A stretch of DNA of 64,000 bases from Variovorax sp. RA8. Lineage in GTDB: Bacteria > Pseudomonadota > Gammaproteobacteria > Burkholderiales > Burkholderiaceae_C. Both the position numbers and the translations under genes were made by a program. The stretch covers positions 4,394 through 68,393 of the forward strand of contig NZ_LR594665.1 of the NCBI RefSeq assembly GCF_901827175.1, given 5' to 3'. The notes below the pieces were generated by a model, which was given only the letters and a program-made list of their open reading frames with translations, was not told the origin of the DNA and searched no databases. Each line of letters begins with the position of its first letter. Within the stretch, counting starts at the first letter, position 1. Positions 28,088 through 36,759 of the stretch are shown here, piece after piece.

Positions 28088-30621
28088 GCTGCCACCCCAT
28101 AGTCAGAAAGTTTCAAATTGCGGCCGGCGAGCCATTCATGCACCCAGGCATCGCCGAACTTGGCTTCGAGGCTCTTGATAGCCGCCACGGATTCCTTGTC
28201 GGACGCGCCGACGAACGCCAGGGCCAGCGGGCCTAGAGCCAGGTCGTAGAGTCGCCGGCCGTTCTCGGAAACGTAGTAGTACTGCCGCTTCGGAATGGCC
28301 GTAGCCAGAATCTCAATCTGGCGAGCGTTGAGGCCCATGCGGCGATAGAGCGCCGCCGTGTCCTCATCGCGGGCGTACACGTTGGGCAGGAAAATCTTGG
28401 TTGCGGTCGATTCCACGATCACGTCCAAGATGCCCGAGTTCGCCGCGTCGGAAAGGCTCTGCGTTGCCATGAGCACCAGGCAGTTCGCCTTGCGCAGCAC
28501 CTTGAGCCATTCCCGAATCTTGGCGCGGAACGCCGGGTGTCCCAGCATCAGCCAGGCTTCGTCCAGGATGATGACGGCCGGCTGGCCTTTCAGGCTGCGC
28601 TCGATGCGGCGGAACAGGTAGAGCAGCGTCGGCAGGGCGTATTTCTCGCCCAGGTTCATCAGCTCTTCGATTTCAAAAACGGTGAAGTCGGTGAGCGACA
28701 AACCATCTTCTTCGGCATCGAGCAGATGGCCCATGTTGCCGTCCACCGTGTACTGCCGGATCGCCTCGCGGATCGCTTCATCCTGGATCGTCACGCTGAA
28801 TTCGGACAGCGTGCGCGCTCCGCTGGCGTGCATGCTCATGATCGCGTTCCCGATCTCATTGCGTTGCGCCGGGGTGGTTTCCACGTTGTTCAGCGCAAGG
28901 ATCGTGTCGATCCACTCCATCGCCCAAGCCCGATCACTCTTCGACTCCAGGAACTGCAGAGGGCAGAAGGCCAGCTTGTCGTCATCGGCCGCCACGGTGA
29001 AGTGCTTGCCGCCCGTGGCCTTGGCCAAGGGGTACATGGACATGCCTTTGTCGAAGGCGTAGATCGACATGCCTTGATAGCGACGGAGCTGCGCCGCGAT
29101 CAACGCAAGGTGCGTTGACTTGCCGGCACCCGTGGGACCGAACATGAAGGTGTGGCCCAGGTCGCGCACATGCAGGTTGAGACGGAACGGCGTGGCACCG
29201 TGCGTCACGCAATGCATGAGTGCCGGCGACAGCGGCGGATACATCGGGCAAGGCGCTTTGTTGAGGCCCGTCCAGATCGTGCTTGTCGGCAGCAGATCGG
29301 CCAGGTTCATCGTGTTGATGAGCGGGCGGCGAACGTTCTCCACGCCGTGGCCCGGAAGGCTTCCCAGGTAGGCGTCCAGCGTGTTGATTGTCTCGATCCG
29401 CGCAGCGAAGCCCAGGCGGTTGATGGCCTTTTCTACCTGGCGTGCAGAGGTTTCCAGCTTTTCGCGGTCTTCGTCCATCAGGACGACGACGCTGGTGTAG
29501 TACCCCACCGCGACCAGGCCGCTATTGACCTCGGCAATCGCAGACTCGGCATCGTTCACCATGGACATGGCGTCCTGGTCCACCGAGCCGGTATTCGTGT
29601 TGAAAACCTGGTCGAAGAAGCCACGGATTTTTTGCTTCCACTTCTTGCGGAACTTGTCCAGGTGCTTCACGGCTTCATGCGAGTCCATGAAGATGAAGCG
29701 GCTCGACCAGCGGTATTCGACGGGCAGCTCGCCCAGGGCGGTCAAGACTCCCGGTGTTGACTCCAGAGGAAAGCCCTCGATGGCAACGACCTGGACGAAC
29801 TTGCGGCCGATCTTGGGCACCACGCCGCCGAACAGTTCCTGGCCGCCGATCACGGCATCCAGGTACATCGGGTTGCTGGGCAGCAGCACGGGGTGATCCA
29901 TGCCCGTGATGCAGAACTGCAGCCACCGCAGCAGATCGTCATGCGTGACCGTGGAGCCGTCTTCGTTCACCACCTTGTTCCCACGCAGGCGCTGCAGCTT
30001 GACGGCCGACGACAGGCGCGATTCGATGCTGGTGCATTCGCGCTTGAAGTAGTCGATCAAGCCTTGCGTGCGGGCCTTGTTGCCGGGTGTCTTCGCTTCG
30101 TCATCGAACATCAGTTCAACGAACTTGCTTTGCGCCAGAAGCGGCGGAAAGTAGGTCATCGTGACGATGAAATAGCCCTCGTACATCGTGCCCAGGCCCT
30201 CGAAGAGTCGGCGGCGCTCTTCGTCCATGGCGGCCGACACCGGATCGGGGAAATGCGACAGGCCCGTTTCGGTGTAGTTGGGTGCCGGCCGGCGCACGGC
30301 ATCGACGTGGAGCATCCAGCCGTTACCCAGGCCCGCGAGCGCCTGATTGATGCGGAACGACACCATTTCCCGCTGTTCATCGGTGCTGCTTGCGTTGTCG
30401 TCGCCCTTGTAGAGCCAAGAGGCGATGAACGACCCGTTCTTACCCACGATCACGCCGTCATCGACCATGGCGGCGTAGTTGAGTAGATCGGCCAGGCCGG
30501 CGTCCTTGGAACGATGCTTTTTGAGCTTCAATTCCGCATCGACGGCTCGGATGCGAGCGAACAGGATGAGCAGCAGCAAGGCACCGAGCGCCGCGATGCC
30601 AATTGCGATTGCTTCGATCAT
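28084..30621 (-). CDS. trbE: TrbE, VirB4-family ATPase
   Basis: 845 residues. Walker A FGPTGAGKSTH lies near 494-504 and Walker B AVIILDEAWLML near 678-689. It is the large cytoplasmic ATPase that powers pilus assembly and substrate translocation. It overlaps both trbD and trbF by 4 bases. Its N-terminal hydrophobic stretch (IAIGIAALGALLLLILFA) looks like a membrane anchor, as in RP4 TrbE. Confidence 0.94.
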   Translation of the reverse strand: MIEAIAIGIAALGALLLLILFARIRAVDAELKLKKHRSKDAGLADLLNYAAMVDDGVIVGKNGSFIASWLYKGDDNASSTDEQREMVSFRINQALAGLGNGWMLHVDAVRRPAPNYTETGLSHFPDPVSAAMDEERRRLFEGLGTMYEGYFIVTMTYFPPLLAQSKFVELMFDDEAKTPGNKARTQGLIDYFKRECTSIESRLSSAVKLQRLRGNKVVNEDGSTVTHDDLLRWLQFCITGMDHPVLLPSNPMYLDAVIGGQELFGGVVPKIGRKFVQVVAIEGFPLESTPGVLTALGELPVEYRWSSRFIFMDSHEAVKHLDKFRKKWKQKIRGFFDQVFNTNTGSVDQDAMSMVNDAESAIAEVNSGLVAVGYYTSVVVLMDEDREKLETSARQVEKAINRLGFAARIETINTLDAYLGSLPGHGVENVRRPLINTMNLADLLPTSTIWTGLNKAPCPMYPPLSPALMHCVTHGATPFRLNLHVRDLGHTFMFGPTGAGKSTHLALIAAQLRRYQGMSIYAFDKGMSMYPLAKATGGKHFTVAADDDKLAFCPLQFLESKSDRAWAMEWIDTILALNNVETTPAQRNEIGNAIMSMHASGARTLSEFSVTIQDEAIREAIRQYTVDGNMGHLLDAEEDGLSLTDFTVFEIEELMNLGEKYALPTLLYLFRRIERSLKGQPAVIILDEAWLMLGHPAFRAKIREWLKVLRKANCLVLMATQSLSDAANSGILDVIVESTATKIFLPNVYARDEDTAALYRRMGLNARQIEILATAIPKRQYYYVSENGRRLYDLALGPLALAFVGASDKESVAAIKSLEAKFGDAWVHEWLAGRNLKLSDYGVAA

Positions 30622-30929
30622 TTGTATTGCTTCCCTTGGCTATTCGGGTTCAGTCGGAAAGGCGTGCTGCGCGCTGGGTAGTACCCCTTGTACTTACGGT
30701 GACGCAGGTACACGAAGCGCAGCTTGGGATCGGACTTCGCCATGAGCCGGCACGCGAAGAGCGCACCGAACCACAGCAGAAGCCCGATCACCGTTGCCCT
30801 CAGTTCTTGGGCGCTGAAAATCAGAGCGAAGGCCAGAAGACCCGAAAACATCACCAGTTCACGATCCCCACCCATGAACAGGTTGTCTCGGTTCCCGGCG
30901 CGACGAATGGGGATCGTGCGGAGGGCCAT
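30618..30929 (-). CDS. trbD: TrbD, VirB3-like membrane protein
   Basis: 103 residues. IPIRRAGNRDNLFMGGDRELV is followed by two close membrane helices (about 28-62), the VirB3 pattern. It sits between the pilin gene and the VirB4 ATPase, which is its usual partner. Confidence 0.9.
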   Translation of the reverse strand: MALRTIPIRRAGNRDNLFMGGDRELVMFSGLLAFALIFSAQELRATVIGLLLWFGALFACRLMAKSDPKLRFVYLRHRKYKGYYPARSTPFRLNPNSQGKQYK

Positions 30930-30931
30930 CG

Positions 30932-31360
30932 TTAGACCGTGCGGACGCTGTTGGTCAGAACCGATGCGGCCTTGAGCTGGTGCATCACGGCATCGCCCAG
31001 CGCAGCAATCTCAGCGCCACGGCCGAAGAAGGTGCTCATCACGTTCTGCGCGCCGACCAGGAGGGCCATCACCAGGACGAGGAAAATCAACGTGCGGAAG
31101 AAGCCATTCAGGTCGCCGCCGAAGATCAGCACGCCGCCCGCGATCACGATGCCGATGATCGACAGCGCGAAGGCCACGGGGCCGGTGACGGAATTGCGCA
31201 GGTTCGTCAACCAGCTTTCATAGGGCAGCGAGCCGCCCGTGCCTTCCGAGGCAAAGGCATGCTGTGGAGACAGCAGGAAAAGCACCATCAGCAGCGCCGC
31301 GCCGATGTAGAACATCGTCGTGCGGTTGATGGCGAAGGGACGGAGAAGAGACGCTTGCAT
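30932..31360 (-). CDS. trbC: TrbC, cyclic conjugative pilin precursor
   Basis: 142 residues. A signal sequence ends AFA|SEGTGG (Ser38), then two membrane helices follow. [10 protein letters not shown] at 111-120 is the TraF cutting site. Maturation as in RP4 would give a 78-residue ring joined Ser38 to Gly115. Conservation of both junctions indicates a functional substrate for the TraF in this window. Confidence 0.92.
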   Translation of the reverse strand: MQASLLRPFAINRTTMFYIGAALLMVLFLLSPQHAFASEGTGGSLPYESWLTNLRNSVTGPVAFALSIIGIVIAGGVLIFGGDLNGFFRTLIFLVLVMALLVGAQNVMSTFFGRGAEIAALGDAVMHQLKAASVLTNSVRTV

Positions 31361-31371
31361 TGGAAATACTC

Positions 31372-32334
31372 CTAGAGGGTTTTGGTGATGTAGCGGCCGT
31401 CCACGTACCCGGAAACCTCAAGGATTTCTTGGATGCGGCGACCGCCTTCAGGGGTGCGGGCGATATGAACAACGACATGAACCACCTCGCCTATCAGCGG
31501 TTCAATTTCGGCCGGTGCCGACTCATTACGGGTAATGAGCGACCTCAGACGAGCCAGGCCAGCGGCTGCGTTGTTGGCGTGGAGCGTTGCCGCCCCACCC
31601 TCGTGCCCGGTGTTCCAGGCATCGAGCAAATCCAACGCTTCCGCCCCACGCACTTCCCCGACCAGAATCCGGTCAGGGCGCATGCGCAGAGTCGCTTTCA
31701 GAAGCGCCGTCATCGGCACTTCCAAGGACGTGTGGTACTGAACGAAGTTTTCAGCGGCGCATTGAATTTCGCCGGTGTCTTCGATGATGAAAACGCGCTC
31801 CATGGGATCGCAAATCACCATCTCATTGATGATCGCGTTCACGAGCGTGGTCTTGCCCGAGCCAGTGCCGCCAATCACCAGGATGTTCCGGTGGTTCTTG
31901 ACGGCGGCTTTCAGGGCCTCGTACTGGCCCTGCGTCATGGTGCCGGCCTCGACGTATTGCTCCAGCGTGAAGATGGCCACGGCCTTCTTGCGGATTGCAA
32001 ACGTGGGCGCAGGCACCACCGGGGGGAGCTGGCCCGCGAAGCGCGAGCCATCAAGCGGCAACTCCCCTTCCAGGATGGGCTTGCCGCGTGTGACTTCCTT
32101 GCCGTGGTAGCCGGCAATGGTTTTGATGATCGCTTCGGACTGCGCCACGCGAAGCGACCCGATGCACTTCATCTTTTCGCCAAGCCGTTCCTGCCACAGC
32201 TTGCCGTCCGCGTTAAGCATGATTTCGACCGTGCGAGGGTCATTCAATGCACCCAAGAGCAGCGGCCCCATGTCGCGTTCCAATTTCTTCTTGGCCCGCT
32301 CTTTGAGCGTTGAGAAGTCTTCTGTGTCTGCCAT
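31372..32334 (-). CDS. trbB: TrbB, VirB11-family secretion ATPase
   Basis: 320 residues from ATG 32334, exactly the RP4 length. Walker [13 protein letters not shown] is near 152-163, an Asp/Glu box IEDTGEIQ lies near 190, and [29 protein letters not shown] is the VirB11/GspE signature. It forms the hexameric cytoplasmic motor. The longer upstream frame crosses the promoter and is discarded. Confidence 0.94.
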   Translation of the reverse strand: MADTEDFSTLKERAKKKLERDMGPLLLGALNDPRTVEIMLNADGKLWQERLGEKMKCIGSLRVAQSEAIIKTIAGYHGKEVTRGKPILEGELPLDGSRFAGQLPPVVPAPTFAIRKKAVAIFTLEQYVEAGTMTQGQYEALKAAVKNHRNILVIGGTGSGKTTLVNAIINEMVICDPMERVFIIEDTGEIQCAAENFVQYHTSLEVPMTALLKATLRMRPDRILVGEVRGAEALDLLDAWNTGHEGGAATLHANNAAAGLARLRSLITRNESAPAEIEPLIGEVVHVVVHIARTPEGGRRIQEILEVSGYVDGRYITKTL

Positions 32335-32586
32335 GTCCGTCCTGTTCCATTTCGTTCGTCGTATTCTACACGGACAAACGATATACCGAACAGGAAAGCA
32401 AGGCAAGCCAAAGCCTTCAACGAACTGTTACCCCTGTTGACAAATGGGGTGCCCGGTTGAAGGCTGCGGGGTGAAAGGAGGCGCTGGCTGGCGAGTTGCG
32501 CGGCTGGCTGGCGGCTGGATTGCTACCCAGCGAAGCGGCAATCCCCGTGAATGGGGGCTTTAGCCGCTAAAAATTTCCCTCTGGCG
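32335..32586 (-). promoter_or_regulatory. trbB promoter region with KorB operator
   Basis: This is the 252-bp gap between trbA and trbB. An exact KorB operator TTTAGCCGCTAAA lies at 32559-32571. Close to trbB an imperfect palindrome (GGTATATCGTTTGTCC on the minus strand) overlaps a possible -10 box, TATATC. This is where TrbA and KorB are known to repress the trb operon in IncP-1. The -35 box is uncertain. Confidence 0.6.
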
Positions 32587-32964
32587 TCAGGACTTTTTGC
32601 CTTTATTTTTGGCTATTTGCTTCCTGTTCGCCTCATCCCATTGCCGCACTGTGAATGCCTGGTACTCGTTGAGGATCGCCGCTATGCGTGCGAACCCGTC
32701 CGGGAGACTCTTGGGGGCCTTGCCCCCGGACAAGGCGTCCAGCGTTGCCTTGTCCAAGTCGGTCATTTCCAAAAGGGTCGGCAATGGGACGCTCAAGGCG
32801 TCCGCAATGGAACCCATGATCTTGAGGGAAGGATTGGCCTTCCCGTTGGTCAAGTCGGACAGGAATGATATGGACATTCCTGCCTTCTCGGCGAGGTCAT
32901 GCTTCGTCATCCCTTGCTCTTCGAGCAGGCGTAAGACGTTCGTAAAGAATATCTGGTTGTACAC
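32587..32964 (-). CDS. trbA: TrbA, repressor of transfer genes
   Basis: 125 residues. The N-terminal HTH is MTKHDLAEKAGMSISFLSDLTNGKANPSLK (about 19-48). The C-terminal segment YQAFTVRQWDEANRKQ is a diverged form of the domain shared with KorA. TrbA represses trb and tra promoters together with KorA and KorB. It is transcribed divergently from the trfA operon. Confidence 0.92.
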   Translation of the reverse strand: MYNQIFFTNVLRLLEEQGMTKHDLAEKAGMSISFLSDLTNGKANPSLKIMGSIADALSVPLPTLLEMTDLDKATLDALSGGKAPKSLPDGFARIAAILNEYQAFTVRQWDEANRKQIAKNKGKKS

Positions 32965-32998
32965 GGTCGGCTATGCCTTGCGATCCGCAGCTCAAAAT

Positions 32999-33044
32999 TT
33001 TAGCCGCTAAAGTTCTTGACGGGGAGACCGTGTTTAGCTAAACT
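32999..33044. promoter_or_regulatory. trfA operon promoter with KorB and KorA operators
   Basis: KorB operator TTTAGCCGCTAAA is at 32999-33011. The promoter has -35 TTGACG at 33016-33021 and -10 TAAACT at 33039-33044 with a 17-bp spacer. KorA operator GTTTAGCTAAAC (33032-33043) covers the -10 box. KorA bound here would block RNA polymerase directly. The korA promoter has the same geometry. Confidence 0.92.
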
Positions 33045-33074
33045 TCGAGTTCTCTAGCGCAAGAAAATCAATGC

Positions 33075-33263
33075 ATGAGCCTAAACAGGTTCCAATTTAT
33101 CGGTAATCTTACCCGCGATGAAGGGGGGAGCGATACATCGAGCTGCAGAGCCGATGTGATCCCCGCCCCTGGCGTCCAATCGGCCGTTTTGATACCGATG
33201 CGTCGAGCGACGGCAGGAGTTACGTCGCCGAATCACCCGCCGTTGGCATTTGCCGTGGCGTAA
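33075..33263 (+). pseudogene. ssb: Degenerate ssb (single-strand binding protein) gene
   Basis: The frame begins MSLNRFQFIGNLTRD, the start of IncP-1 Ssb (usually about 113 residues). After 15 residues it runs into unrelated sequence and stops at codon 63. The DNA-binding OB fold is lost. The same deletion removes the 5' part of trfA, whose long form normally overlaps the end of ssb. Confidence 0.75.
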
Positions 33264-33284
33264 TTTTCATTCGGAGGAACCTCA

Positions 33285-34154
33285 ATGTCCGCACCCGCCC
33301 CAGCGCCGAAACGAAAAACTGCCGTCGAGAAGACCGCCGACAAGGTGAGCGAAGTCAAGCAGGCCGCTTTGCTCAAGCACACGAAAGAGCAGATTAAGGC
33401 AATGCAGCTTTCGCTGTTCGACCTCGCGCCCTGGGGCGACGACATGCGGGCGATGCCGAACGACCTGGCGCGTGCTGCGCTCTTCACGACCAGGAACAAG
33501 AAGACCCCGCGTGAGGTGCGGCAGCAACACGTAATTTTTCACGTCAATAAGGACGTGCTCATCACCTATACCGGGATCGAGCTGCGGGCCGATGACGACG
33601 AGCTGGTTTGGCAGCAGGTTCTTGAATACGCGAAGCGTTCGCCGGTCGGTACGCCCGTTTCCTTCACGTTCTACGAGCTTTGCACAGACCTGGGCTGGGC
33701 GATCAACGGCCGGTACTACGACAAGGCCGAAGAGTGCCTGACGCGCCTGCAGGCGACCGCCATGCAGTTCAGTTCAGGCCGGATCGGCCGGCTTGAATCG
33801 GTGTCCCTGATCCATCGCTTCCGCGTGCTGGATCGCGGCAAGAAAACGTCGCGCTGCCAGGTCGAAATCGACGAGGAAATGGTAGTGCTTTTTGCCGGCG
33901 ATCATTACTCGAAATTCGTGTGGGAAAAGTACCGCGAGCTGTCCCCTACTGCCCGGCGCATGTTCGATTACTTCGTCTCTCACAAGGAACCGTTCCCCTT
34001 GAAGCTGGAGACGTTCAGGCTGATGTGCGGGTCCGATTCCGCCAGGCTCAAGAAGTGGCGCGAGCAGACCGGCCAGGCGTGCGAAGAGTTGAGCCAGAGC
34101 GGGCTTATCAAGCTGTCATGGGTGCAGGGTGACTCGATCTACTGCCAGCGGTAG
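33285..34154 (+). CDS. trfA: TrfA replication initiator, short form only
   Basis: 289 residues, matching the short form (RK2 TrfA-33, 285) throughout: QAALLKHTKEQIKAMQLSLF, then IFHVNKDVLITYTGIELRADDDELVWQQVLEYAKR and the winged-helix DNA-binding parts. GGAGGAACCTCA precedes ATG 33285. An in-frame TAA just upstream rules out the long form (TrfA-44/TrfA1), whose roughly 100-residue N-terminus helps load DnaB in Pseudomonas aeruginosa. TrfA binds the oriV iterons and opens the origin. Confidence 0.93.
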   Translation: MSAPAPAPKRKTAVEKTADKVSEVKQAALLKHTKEQIKAMQLSLFDLAPWGDDMRAMPNDLARAALFTTRNKKTPREVRQQHVIFHVNKDVLITYTGIELRADDDELVWQQVLEYAKRSPVGTPVSFTFYELCTDLGWAINGRYYDKAEECLTRLQATAMQFSSGRIGRLESVSLIHRFRVLDRGKKTSRCQVEIDEEMVVLFAGDHYSKFVWEKYRELSPTARRMFDYFVSHKEPFPLKLETFRLMCGSDSARLKKWREQTGQACEELSQSGLIKLSWVQGDSIYCQR

Positions 34155-34176
34155 ACCAGGTGGACATGCGACAGAG

Positions 34177-34201
34177 AACGGGGGCCTAGGCTCCCGTTTT
34201 T
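34177..34201 (+). terminator. Rho-independent terminator after trfA
   Basis: Stem AACGGG / CCCGTT with a loop around GGCCTAGGCT is followed by TTTT, 22 bases past the trfA stop. Confidence 0.78.
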
Positions 34202-34204
34202 CAT

Positions 34205-34249
34205 TGACAGATGAGGGGCGCAGCGGCGGCATGCAGACACTTGAGGGGC
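34205..34249 (+). repeat. Two TrfA-type iterons next to trfA
   Basis: TGACAGATGAGGGGC (34205-34219) and AGACACTTGAGGGGC (34235-34249) match the IncP-1 iteron pattern found eight times in oriV. They are cut off from oriV by the restriction-modification module and the IS1071 element. Confidence 0.8.
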
Positions 34250-34609
34250 CAAGCCAGGGACGGGGAATTTTCGCGGGCGCGAAAACCGGCTATGTCGTGC
34301 TGCGCATCGAGCCACGTTCCGCGTCTCGACCCCTGCGGGCTTCCAGCGCCTTTCCGACGCTCACCGGGCCCATGCCCCTCGCCGCTGGGCTACAGGCCCG
34401 CCAGCGGGCCATACGACCGCCGCAAGCGGCCATCCAAGGCCGACCGATCCCTGCCCGGGGGCCAGGTGTGACTTCCAACGATCAACCCGACTGGCGCCGC
34501 ACTTAAACGGCAGGTTTCCAGGTTGCCCTCGACTGCCGCACAAAACTGCGGACGACTGTTTGCTTTACCCCTCGGCACGCAACTGTCCAATGTGTTACGT
34601 TATAAGGTT
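34250..34609. other. Intergenic stretch without a recognisable gene
   Basis: A GC-rich stretch with short inverted segments (GCGGGCGCG, GGCCATACGACCGCCGCAAGCGGCC). It probably belongs to the old trfA-oriV spacer. The last 40 bases may carry the promoter of the endonuclease gene (TTGCTT then TATAAG), but this is weak. Confidence 0.5.
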
Positions 34610-35629
34610 ATGGCAAAAAAACCAAAAGACATAACGCCACGATTCGGGATCGGGGAGTGGTTCGGCTTCAATCTGACGCAGCTTTCCGGGGAGGAACGCC
34701 GCCAGCTTGCCGCCGAAGTCCTCAAGCCGAAGAAAGAGCGAACCCCACAACCCTGCCCCTTTCAGGCGCGCAAAACAGGCGCTGTCTGCTCCAAGGATGG
34801 CGGGGTGTGTTCGCTCCGGCTCTACTCCTACAACACACACCCAGACAACGGCCGGGCGGTCGGTGTCCCTGTTGAGGGCAAGCAAGGCGACCTCCGCGCC
34901 ACCTGCCCCTATCGCTTCCACGATGAACTCGACGTGTTCAAGTGGGTAGGCGAAACCATCCTTGGCGACCCTGACCCGCTGCTGGTCGGTGAAGTCGGCT
35001 TCCTCGAAGCCGGGGCATCGACCGACAGCGAAGGCGGCGATGACGTGGGCCGAATCGACATGGTTCTGGTCAGCTCCAAGACGCCCAAGGAAGCCCCGAT
35101 GAATTGGGCTGCCCTTGAGATTCAGGCCGTCTATTTCAGCGGTAACGCCATGAAGGGCGAGTTTGAAGCCTTCAACGATGACGCCGTGGATTGGGTCATT
35201 TTCCCGGCCGGTCGTCGTCGCCCGGACTACCGCAGCAGCGGCCCCAAGCGCTTGATGCCGCAGCTTCAAATCAAAGTCCCCACGCTGCGCCGTTGGGGCA
35301 AGAAGATGGCCGTGGTCGTTGATCGCGCCTTCTTCGATTCCATCGGTGAGATGGACAACGTGGCCGACATATCCAATGCTGACATTGCATGGTTTATCGT
35401 CCGCTTTGAAGAGGTCGAAGGCCAGAAGCGCACGCGCATCGTGCGGGATGAAGTCCGCTACACCACGCTTGAGCGCTCGGTGGAAGGGCTGACGGGTGGC
35501 AAGCCGGTTCCTCTGCCGGTGTTTGAGACTCGCATCACTGACAAGATCGTTCACCCGGTGCCCATCACTGAGCCGGTCGAGGACGGTCTGCCGCTTGAGA
35601 ACGGCAACGGCTCCGACGCCGCAAAATGA
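34610..35629 (+). CDS. NotI-family type II restriction endonuclease
   Basis: 339 residues from ATG 34610 (AAGG upstream). Four cysteines (C49, C60, C67, C99 in PQPCPF, GAVCSKDGGVCSLRLYSY, ATCPYRF) match the iron-binding Cys4 cluster unique to NotI. The PD-(D/E)xK-like core is GRIDMVLV (Asp150) with ALEIQAVYF (Glu170, Gln172), where NotI has D...E-x-Q. It should cut unmodified DNA at an unknown, possibly GC-rich site. The cognate methyltransferase follows 99 bp downstream. It lies between trfA and oriV, outside the conserved backbone. Confidence 0.8.
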   Translation: MAKKPKDITPRFGIGEWFGFNLTQLSGEERRQLAAEVLKPKKERTPQPCPFQARKTGAVCSKDGGVCSLRLYSYNTHPDNGRAVGVPVEGKQGDLRATCPYRFHDELDVFKWVGETILGDPDPLLVGEVGFLEAGASTDSEGGDDVGRIDMVLVSSKTPKEAPMNWAALEIQAVYFSGNAMKGEFEAFNDDAVDWVIFPAGRRRPDYRSSGPKRLMPQLQIKVPTLRRWGKKMAVVVDRAFFDSIGEMDNVADISNADIAWFIVRFEEVEGQKRTRIVRDEVRYTTLERSVEGLTGGKPVPLPVFETRITDKIVHPVPITEPVEDGLPLENGNGSDAAK

Positions 35630-35653
35630 CCACAAGTTGCTTGTTTGACAAGA

Positions 35654-35717
35654 CCGTGAACATTCACGGGTCTTGACGCGCCTATACGTCCTTGTTACGC
35701 TCCGTGAATGTTCACGG
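35654..35717 (+). promoter_or_regulatory. Methyltransferase promoter flanked by twin palindromic operators
   Basis: Two 16-bp sites, CCGTGAACATTCACGG (35654-35669) and CCGTGAATGTTCACGG (35702-35717), are exact reverse complements of each other. They are centred 48 bp apart. Between them lie -35 TTGACG (35673-35678) and -10 TACGCT (35696-35701), spacer 17. A dimeric repressor bound to both would enclose the promoter. The ribosome-binding site GGAG follows the second site directly. Confidence 0.75.
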
Positions 35718-35728
35718 AGAAAATAACA

Positions 35729-36757
35729 ATGACAACCGACGCCACTGCATTACAACGGCAGAACCGCCGCATCGAACGCCTGAAAGAGCAAGGCGTCACC
35801 CGCGCCACGGTACTGGTTCACAGCGAATGCAAACCGGCCCTTGAAGGGCTGCGGCATCACTTCGTTGACCCCGACAAAGCGCAGGCGCTGGCCTCACTGG
35901 TTGAACAACTCCACGACAAGAAAGCCCCGACGAACGTTGCGCAGGTTCGCCAGCTCAGTCCGTTCCGCTATCCGGGCGGCAAGACGTGGCTTGTCCCAGA
36001 GGTGCGCAAGTGGCTGACGGCATCCAAGATCACGCCATCGGTGTTTGTGGAACCCTTCGCGGGTGGAGCAATGGCGGGCCTGTCGGCCGCCGCTGAGGGT
36101 TTGGCCGAACACGTCTTTCTGGGCGAACTGGACGACGATGTGGCCGCTGTCTGGCAAACCATCTTCCACGGCAAGCCCGCTGACGTGAAGTGGCTTTGCA
36201 AGCAGATCATCGACTTCGATGTGAACCTTGAGAACGTCCGGGAGATCCTCGACGGCAACCCCAAGAGCATTCGCGGCCGGGCCTTCCGAACCATCGTCAA
36301 AAACCGGATGCAGCGCGGCGGCATCATGGCCGCAGGCGCTGGCCTCGTTAAGACCGGAGAGGCCGGGCGCGGCCTCAATTCGCGCTGGTATCCCGAAACG
36401 CTGGCCCGTCGCATCGAAGCCTTGCAGGCCATGCGCGATCGGATCACCTTCGAGCAGGCCGACGCCTTCGAGGTGGTGCAGCGCTACGCTGATGATGCCA
36501 ATGCGTTCTTCTTCGTTGATCCGCCGTACACCGCAGGCGGCAAGAAGGCCGGGGCACGGCTCTACACCCACAACGAAATCGACCATGAAGGGCTGTTCGC
36601 GCTCATGGCCTCGGTGCGTGGTTCAGTGATGCTGACCTATGACGACGCGCCCGAAGTGCGCTCGATGGCAGAGCGTCACGGCTTCCGCGTTGAGCCGGTG
36701 CCGATGAAGAACACCCACCATGAAGTCATCCGCGAGCTGTTGATCTTGAAGCCCTAG
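35729..36757 (+). CDS. D12-class N6-adenine DNA methyltransferase with an N-terminal RHH-like domain
   Basis: 342 residues from ATG 35729. An earlier in-frame ATG at 35708 lies inside the operator. Residues 14-45 (RIERLKEQGVTRATVLVHSE and on) look like a ribbon-helix-helix fold. The Dam-like core has motif X PFRYPGGK (78-85), motif I FVEPFAGGA (106-114) and catalytic DPPYT (about 265). It should protect host DNA from the NotI-like nuclease. The palindromes at its promoter suggest autoregulation through the extra N-terminal domain. The stop codon TAG is part of the TAGTT target duplication of the IS1071 element. Confidence 0.82.
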   Translation: MTTDATALQRQNRRIERLKEQGVTRATVLVHSECKPALEGLRHHFVDPDKAQALASLVEQLHDKKAPTNVAQVRQLSPFRYPGGKTWLVPEVRKWLTASKITPSVFVEPFAGGAMAGLSAAAEGLAEHVFLGELDDDVAAVWQTIFHGKPADVKWLCKQIIDFDVNLENVREILDGNPKSIRGRAFRTIVKNRMQRGGIMAAGAGLVKTGEAGRGLNSRWYPETLARRIEALQAMRDRITFEQADAFEVVQRYADDANAFFFVDPPYTAGGKKAGARLYTHNEIDHEGLFALMASVRGSVMLTYDDAPEVRSMAERHGFRVEPVPMKNTHHEVIRELLILKP

Positions 36758-36759
36758 TT

